Shown one piece after another: positions 15,402 through 19,957 of a DNA stretch of 19,957 nt; the stretch's first letter is position 1; every line of letters starts with the position of its first letter. The notes under the pieces are model-generated. The model was not told where the DNA came from and searched no databases. It worked only from the letters and a program-made list of their open reading frames with translations. The position numbers and the translations under genes were made by a program. This stretch comes from Bacteroidales bacterium (GTDB taxonomy: Bacteria > Bacteroidota > Bacteroidia > Bacteroidales > Lentimicrobiaceae), in contig JALHHH010000050.1 of the NCBI GenBank assembly GCA_022837485.1, forward strand, positions 1 to 19,957, given 5' to 3'.

Positions 15402-16052
15402 ATGTCACACGAATTATTTACCATAGCCATCTTATACTTCACGTCGTTTTTCACCATCATCAATCCGCTTGGCGTGATGCCGGTTTTTATGACTATGACC
15501 GCCGATCTCGCGGAAAAGCAGAGGAAGCGGACCGCCCTGAAGGCAGTTTTTACAGCCTTTATCACTTTGCTTCTGTTTGCCTTCAGCGGGCAGCTGATGT
15601 TCCGTTTTTTCGGCATATCCGTCAACGGATTCAGGGTGGTGGGGGGTATTATCTTTTTTATGATGGGCTTCGAACTTCTGCAGGCTAAAATCAGCCGCAT
15701 CAAGATGGACGAGGATATGGTAAAAAAGTATGTGGATGATATCTCGGTGACTCCCCTGGGTATTCCCATTATTGCAGGACCGGGCTCCATCACCAATGCT
15801 ATAGTGCTGATGGAAGACAGCCATACATTTCCTGTAAAGGTTATACTGATCGCAACCATTGTACTCACCCTGCTTATTACCTATCTGGTGCTTTTAAGTG
15901 CAGGAAAAATAGGCAAGCTGCTTGGCGAAACCGGTAACAAGATAACAATGAAACTTATGGGCCTGATTATGATGGTAATCGCCGTTGAATTTTTCTTTGC
16001 CGGACTGGGGCCCATTTTACGTGGCATCCTGGGGATTTCCGCTGCCGGATAA
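15402..16052 (+). CDS. MarC family (UPF0056) integral membrane protein
   Basis: A 216-residue inner-membrane protein of the MarC/UPF0056 family, with six predicted hydrophobic helices: about residues 5-28, 45-68, 74-92, 118-136, 143-165 and 184-208. Family signatures are NPLGVMPVF near the start and PLGIPIIAGPGSI in the middle. MarC was once linked to multiple antibiotic resistance, but that role was not supported later and the transported substrate, if any, is unknown. The loop between helices 3 and 4 is charged (KISRIKMDEDMVKKY). It has its own -7 box; the HD-domain gene follows after 67 bases and may be co-transcribed. Confidence 0.9.
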   Translation: MSHELFTIAILYFTSFFTIINPLGVMPVFMTMTADLAEKQRKRTALKAVFTAFITLLLFAFSGQLMFRFFGISVNGFRVVGGIIFFMMGFELLQAKISRIKMDEDMVKKYVDDISVTPLGIPIIAGPGSITNAIVLMEDSHTFPVKVILIATIVLTLLITYLVLLSAGKIGKLLGETGNKITMKLMGLIMMVIAVEFFFAGLGPILRGILGISAAG

Positions 16053-16119
16053 CACATGCCGGCGTTGTATCCGGAAGCGGAATTCAGTGAAACTCCGGGT
16101 TTAATATTGTTTTGGAATC

Positions 16120-16707
16120 ATGCATTTTGAAATTACAGTTAATCCAGCAGATTTTAACCTGGTTGAAACGCAGTTCGATCATCACAGCAATCTGCACGGG
16201 ATTCTTCATTCGTATAGGGTTATGTGTCATGTTCTCAGGCTGGGTGCACTTACCGGTTATCGTACCGAAGCCCGCACGGCTTTCATGGCTGCATACATTC
16301 ACGATATGGCACGACGGCACGACGGCTACTGTACGCGTCACGGAGCAGATTCAGCAAATACGAAACTCCCGCTCTACCGTGAACTGTTTCTGAGGAACGG
16401 TGCAGAAGCCGACGATCTGTTTACAATAGGGGTTGCCGTTACGCAGCACTCCCTTGGCAGGGAGCTTACACAAGGAGATCCTGCATGGCTCGTAACCGCC
16501 CTGCTGAAGGATGCAGATGCGCTCGACCGTATCAGACTGGGCGCAAACGACCTGGATCCTGCATACCTCAGGCTCCCGGAAACACACTTGCTGATTCCTT
16601 ATGCAAGAGAACTCTTTTACCAGACCAGCCGCATGAAACCCGGCAGTTTTACACAGATACTAAAAATTGCAGAAGAAACAGCCGTAGCCTACGACAAAGG
16701 CCGGTAA
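16120..16707 (+). CDS. HD-domain metal-dependent phosphohydrolase-like protein
   Basis: A 195-residue single-domain HD-superfamily protein. The metal-binding pattern is complete: H30 (GILHSYRV), H61-D62 (AAYIHDMARRHDG) and D133 within KDADALDRIRLG. Additional histidines at H74 and H110 lie where many HD hydrolases bind a second metal or the substrate phosphate. No partner domain, signal peptide or membrane helix is present, so it should be cytoplasmic. HD proteins hydrolyse nucleotides, cyclic dinucleotides or other phosphoesters; the substrate here cannot be assigned. It lies 67 bases after the MarC-family gene in the same direction and may share its transcript. A slightly earlier ATG at 16112 is in another frame and is not a start for this protein. 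Confidence 0.82.
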   Translation: MHFEITVNPADFNLVETQFDHHSNLHGILHSYRVMCHVLRLGALTGYRTEARTAFMAAYIHDMARRHDGYCTRHGADSANTKLPLYRELFLRNGAEADDLFTIGVAVTQHSLGRELTQGDPAWLVTALLKDADALDRIRLGANDLDPAYLRLPETHLLIPYARELFYQTSRMKPGSFTQILKIAEETAVAYDKGR

Positions 16708-16791
16708 TTAAGGATTCAATACATTGCCTTGTTAACATTTCCCTTTTTGGGATGTTTATAAGAAAGACCTTATCAGAACAAAGCCGGATAA

Positions 16792-16806
16792 CCGGAATTG
16801 TTCCGG
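16792..16806. repeat. Perfect inverted repeat upstream of the KAS III-like gene
   Basis: CCGGAA, three bases, then TTCCGG, 68 bases before the ATG at 16874. There is no T-tract after it, so it is not a typical terminator. The symmetry would suit a dimeric repressor operator or a small RNA hairpin in the leader. The lone 6-bp arms give limited support. Confidence 0.35.
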
Positions 16807-16873
16807 ACAGGCCCCGGAAAATTAAGTTGCCCGTCGGGGGAAGGCACTGAGCTACAAATTAAAACAAAGCTCC

Positions 16874-17965
16874 ATGAGCGGAAAAATTCAGGTACTTATT
16901 ACAGGTTCGGGAAGTTATCTCCCTGCGCGTTCAATTCCAAATTCCGAATTTCTTGACAACCGTTTTTTGGAATCGGATGGTCGTGAAATTGCACGCGGCA
17001 ACGAGGAAATTATCTCAAAATTCACTCAGATTACCGGCATTCACGAGCGCAGGTATGCTTCGCCCGGACAGGTATCCAGCGATCTGGCCTACGAGGCCGG
17101 ACTTGCAGCAATTATGGATGCTGGAATCGACAGGGAAAAACTCGATTACATCATCGTCGCACACAATTTCGGGGATGTGAAGCACGGCGAAACCCATTCG
17201 GATCTGGTTCCGGGTTTAGCCTCCAGGGTGAAGCACCACCTGGGAATTGCCAATCCGTTTACCGTTGCTTACGATCTGCCGTTTGGCTGCCCCGGATGGC
17301 TTCAGGCTGTGATACAAGCCAGCTACTACATCCGTTCGGGCGACGCAAAAAACGTTCTGGTGATAGGCTCCGAAACCCTTTCCAGGGTCAGCGACCCGCA
17401 CGACCGCGACAGCATGATCTATTCCGACGGTGCAGGAGCTGTAGTTCTCAGCGCCGGAAATACAGAAGGAAATGCCGGTATATTGTCGCACGTAACCCGC
17501 ACCGATGCACTGGAAGAGGTCTTTTTCCTTCAGATGGGAAAATCCTATAATGCAGAAGAACAAGACCACCGTTACCTGAAAATGAACGGCAGAAAGCTCT
17601 ATGAATATGCCCTCAAAACCGTACCATCGGCAATTAAAATGGCAATCGATAAAAGCGGACTCACCATTGAGGACATCAAATTCATTCTGATTCATCAGGC
17701 CAACGAAAAGATGGATGAGGCAATCGTAAGCCGTTTGTATGAACTTTACGGTTATAAAAAAAGACCAGAACTGTCGATGCCCATGACCATTTCCTGGATG
17801 GGAAATAACTCCGTTGCCACTTTACCGGCGCTGTACAACCTAATTATGCAGGGAAAGGTAAAGGAATACGCCATAAAACCTGATGATAATGTTGTTTTTG
17901 CCTCAGTAGGTGCCGGCATGCATGTGAATGCTATGGTGTACCGGGTTCCAGAAAAAATACATTAA
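16874..17965 (+). CDS. 3-oxoacyl-ACP synthase III-like (KAS III/FabH family) condensing enzyme
   Basis: A 363-residue thiolase-fold enzyme with the FabH catalytic triad: C139 (DLPFGCPGWLQA), H274 (LIHQANEKM) and N311 (MGNNSVATLP). It is longer than typical FabH (about 320 residues), mainly through an extra stretch near residues 24-60 and a larger region around 90-125. The residues around the cysteine (FGCPGW) differ from the usual AACSGF of housekeeping FabH, so the acyl donor or acceptor is probably different. Candidates include a specialised lipid or secondary-metabolite starter synthase, or an acyl-transfer enzyme. No acyl carrier protein or other fatty-acid gene is next to it. Its stop codon overlaps the stop of the convergent helicase gene by four bases. 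Confidence 0.85.
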   Translation: MSGKIQVLITGSGSYLPARSIPNSEFLDNRFLESDGREIARGNEEIISKFTQITGIHERRYASPGQVSSDLAYEAGLAAIMDAGIDREKLDYIIVAHNFGDVKHGETHSDLVPGLASRVKHHLGIANPFTVAYDLPFGCPGWLQAVIQASYYIRSGDAKNVLVIGSETLSRVSDPHDRDSMIYSDGAGAVVLSAGNTEGNAGILSHVTRTDALEEVFFLQMGKSYNAEEQDHRYLKMNGRKLYEYALKTVPSAIKMAIDKSGLTIEDIKFILIHQANEKMDEAIVSRLYELYGYKKRPELSMPMTISWMGNNSVATLPALYNLIMQGKVKEYAIKPDDNVVFASVGAGMHVNAMVYRVPEKIH

Positions 17966-19266
17966 CGGGCAAGCGCCACGGTTACCTGCTTTCTTTTCAG
18001 GGGCTTACCCCTAATCTGCGACAATAATGCACGGCATATGCTACGCTTTACGGCGGCATACGATACGCGATCGGCAAGATCTATGCGTCCAATGGCGGTG
18101 GCTTCAATCAGCCCTTGTCCCATCAGAAAACCGGCGATATCGGCCCGGCTCACCTTATCCTTCTTCCCGAGATTGAACCGCAGTGTCTCCCATTCCGGCA
18201 GTTGCGGCAGATCCGATGGTTCAGGCAGGATTTCGAACGCGGGTACCGCAGTCAGAAACTGCGGCACGTATTCATCCGCCGCCATCACCAGCCACGCTTT
18301 CCCCGAGGCAAACATGCGCGCAGTACGACCGTTGCGGTGTATCCAGGTGGTTTCGGTATCGGGAAGCTGATAGTGAACTACATGCCTGAGTTCCGGAATA
18401 TCCAGTCCGCGCGACGCCAGATTTGTTGTCAGCAGCGTATGGTGAGTACCGTTACGAAAGCGAATCAGCGCAAGCTCCCTTGCCTCCTGTTCCATACCGC
18501 CGTGATAAATGCCGTGCACAATTCCCTGCATTTTTAGCCGCTGACTGATGCGCTCCACAGCTTCCCTGTGGTTGCAGAATATCAGCGACGATTCACTGCC
18601 AAACATACAAATCAGCTTAAAAAGTTCTTCCAGCTTATCGTTCCCGTCCGCCCTTACGGCATGCAGAGTCAAAGCCGGCAGCGACTTTTCCGGGGAATAA
18701 TCCACTTTAATCGGATTTTTGATACCGGCATACTCCGGAATTTCCGGCATGCGGGTGGCGGAGGTTAGTGCACGTGTATCGACCGAGGACAGACAGGAGG
18801 CAATAAAGGCCATGTCGTCGCTGAATCCAAGTTCAAGGGACTTATCAAACTCATCGAGAACAAGACGTTTGATTCCGGCGGTTTCGATGTGCCCGCGTCG
18901 CATGTGGTCGGCAAGCCTGCCCGGCGTACCTATTACCAGTGCGGGACCTGATGACAGACTGTTGCGTTCCGACTTTACCGGATGTCCTCCGTAACACGAA
19001 AGGACTTTAAAACCGGTTTGCATCTCCCTGAATACACGCTCAATCTGTAACGCCAGCTCCCGGGAAGGTACAATTACAAGAGCCTGTATACCAGTAGAGT
19101 AAGCGTCAAGCATCTGCAGAAGTGGCAGCAGAAATGCCAGAGTTTTTCCCGATCCGGTAGGAGCAATTAGTACGACTCCGGAACCGGGCCTGAAAGTTTC
19201 GAGCATTTGTTTTTGCATGGGATTGAGCGACTCAATTCCCAAACGATCAAGATATGGAGCTGTCAT
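17962..19266 (-). CDS. DEAD-box ATP-dependent RNA helicase, DbpA-like
   Basis: A 434-residue RNA helicase with both RecA-like domains. Visible motifs: Q18 of the Q motif (NPMQKQ), motif I APTGSGKT (35-42), Ia PSREL, Ib GTPGRL, motif II DEFD (138-141) in place of DEAD, motif III SAT (169-171), and motif VI HRNGRTAR (310-317). The last 75 residues (KKDKVSRADIAGFL onward, including a SYAAV segment) resemble the DbpA/CsdA RNA-binding domain, which in DbpA recognises 23S rRNA hairpin 92. A role in ribosome assembly is therefore likely. The ATG at 19266 is chosen because the Q-motif helix follows at once and a -7 promoter box lies just upstream; the frame itself extends to 19296. Confidence 0.9.
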   Translation of the reverse strand: MTAPYLDRLGIESLNPMQKQMLETFRPGSGVVLIAPTGSGKTLAFLLPLLQMLDAYSTGIQALVIVPSRELALQIERVFREMQTGFKVLSCYGGHPVKSERNSLSSGPALVIGTPGRLADHMRRGHIETAGIKRLVLDEFDKSLELGFSDDMAFIASCLSSVDTRALTSATRMPEIPEYAGIKNPIKVDYSPEKSLPALTLHAVRADGNDKLEELFKLICMFGSESSLIFCNHREAVERISQRLKMQGIVHGIYHGGMEQEARELALIRFRNGTHHTLLTTNLASRGLDIPELRHVVHYQLPDTETTWIHRNGRTARMFASGKAWLVMAADEYVPQFLTAVPAFEILPEPSDLPQLPEWETLRFNLGKKDKVSRADIAGFLMGQGLIEATAIGRIDLADRVSYAAVKRSICRALLSQIRGKPLKRKQVTVALAR

Positions 19267-19270
19267 TCCG

Positions 19271-19278
19271 CAAAGGTA
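19271..19278 (-). promoter_or_regulatory. Candidate -7 promoter box at the helicase start
   Basis: On the minus strand TACCTTTG followed by CG, ending only five bases before the ATG at 19266. If used, transcription would start at or very near the A of the ATG, giving a leaderless message. No TTTG -33 element is found at normal spacing. Confidence 0.4.
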
Positions 19279-19355
19279 GGCAACAAATGCCAGCATCTCT
19301 TTTCCATTCTGCGGTCCGCATTATTCCGCAGATTCCTGTGCACAGGAAATCCCCT

Positions 19356-19957
19356 TCAGAAAATGAAAAACTGCAGAATCCAGTATACAAGTCCCGATAT
19401 CAGCGTTGCAGCCGGGATGGTAAGAAGCCAGGCCGAAACGATGTTGGTTGCAACACCCCAGCGAACTGCCGACAACCTGCGCGTAGCCCCAACTCCCATG
19501 ATGGCGCCGGTAATGGTGTGGGTTGTGCTTACCGGAATACCGGCCAGAGTATTTCCGATAACGGTAAGGGCTCCGGCAGTCTCAGCGTTGAAACCGTGTA
19601 CCGGCTTCAGATCGGTAAGTCCGATGCCCAGGGTTTTGATAACCCGCCATCCGCCAAGGTATGTTCCCAGTGCGATGGATGTGTATGCCGCTATAACCAC
19701 CCATAGTGGAACATAAAATTCGGAACCCAGGTGACCGGTGCTGAAGAGAAGAATGGCAATGATACCCATGGTTTTCTGGGCATCGTTGCCGCCGTGGCCC
19801 ACCGCCTGGAGCGATCCCGAGAAGATCTGGAGGTTTCTAAAGAGGCTGTTCAGGCGCCGTGGAGGGTAGTCGCAGAAGGCGCGGGCGACGAGAATGCCGA
19901 AGGCAAACGCGGATATCAGCCCGAGCGTGGGGGAGATGACGATGAAGATCAGGATGG
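19356..19957 (-). CDS. PiT family inorganic phosphate transporter (partial, 5' end outside window)
   Basis: The C-terminal 199 residues of a PiT (PHO4) family permease, which imports inorganic phosphate, or metal-phosphate, using an ion gradient. The frame stays open from the window edge (19955) to the stop at 19356. The second PiT signature is present (GHGGNDAQKTMG), preceded by a helix containing SPTLGLISAFAFG. Four to five further hydrophobic helices follow, with GFNAETAGAL and PVSTTHTITGAIMGVG typical of the C-terminal repeat. The start and the first signature lie beyond the window. The helicase gene follows on the same strand about 90 bases later, but has its own -7 box. Confidence 0.93.
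   Translation of the reverse strand, partial: ILIFIVISPTLGLISAFAFGILVARAFCDYPPRRLNSLFRNLQIFSGSLQAVGHGGNDAQKTMGIIAILLFSTGHLGSEFYVPLWVVIAAYTSIALGTYLGGWRVIKTLGIGLTDLKPVHGFNAETAGALTVIGNTLAGIPVSTTHTITGAIMGVGATRRLSAVRWGVATNIVSAWLLTIPAATLISGLVYWILQFFIF

Noticed and set aside
16112..16393. 93-codon frame starting just before the HD-domain gene
   Set aside because: It overlaps the HD protein in another frame and has no domain signature, whereas the frame from 16120 contains the full HD motif.

Overview
The window looks like chromosomal DNA from an anaerobic or facultative member of the Bacteroidetes, most likely Bacteroidales or Marinilabiliales. Three large secreted proteases end in type A type-IX-secretion (T9SS) sorting domains. 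Bacteroidetes-type promoter -7 boxes (TAnnTTTG) lie upstream of many genes. The gene content also fits: a HydF maturase, an RseC/RnfB pair, a bifunctional formimidoyltransferase-cyclodeaminase, and a Bacteroidetes-type DEAD-box helicase with a DEFD motif. No rRNA, tRNA, CRISPR array, insertion sequence or prophage gene is visible.

Layout. (1) Bases 1-3269, minus strand: hydF, a short-chain dehydrogenase, rseC and the 5' part of rnfB, all in one direction. This is a redox module combining [FeFe]-hydrogenase maturation with the start of an Rnf ferredoxin:NAD oxidoreductase operon. An unusual AT-rich 390-base gap separates rseC from rnfB. (2) Bases 3622-4641, plus strand: phoH, divergent from hydF. 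(3) Bases 4728-11889, minus strand: a secreted protease island with a subtilisin-like protease (S8-PKD-PKD-jelly roll-sorting domain) followed by two paralogous C10 (streptopain-like) cysteine proteases (C10-CUB-CUB-sorting domain). The subtilase and the upstream C10 gene end in clear intrinsic terminators, and both C10 genes have well-formed promoters, so the three look like separate transcription units. (4) Bases 12232-15230, plus strand: hutI and the FTCD gene, which together convert imidazolonepropionate to glutamate, ammonia and methenyl-THF. (5) Bases 15402-17965, plus strand: a MarC-family membrane protein, an HD-domain hydrolase and an unusual ketoacyl-synthase-III-like enzyme. (6) Bases 17962-19957, minus strand: a DbpA-like helicase and the 3' part of a PiT phosphate transporter.

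No clearly new biological system was found. The observations most worth checking are the promoter that appears to be built into the terminator between the subtilase and the first C10 gene, the W-to-F change at the active-site motif of one C10 paralogue, the hydF-SDR-rseC-rnf gene order with its AT-rich gap, and the atypical active-site surroundings of the KAS III-like enzyme.
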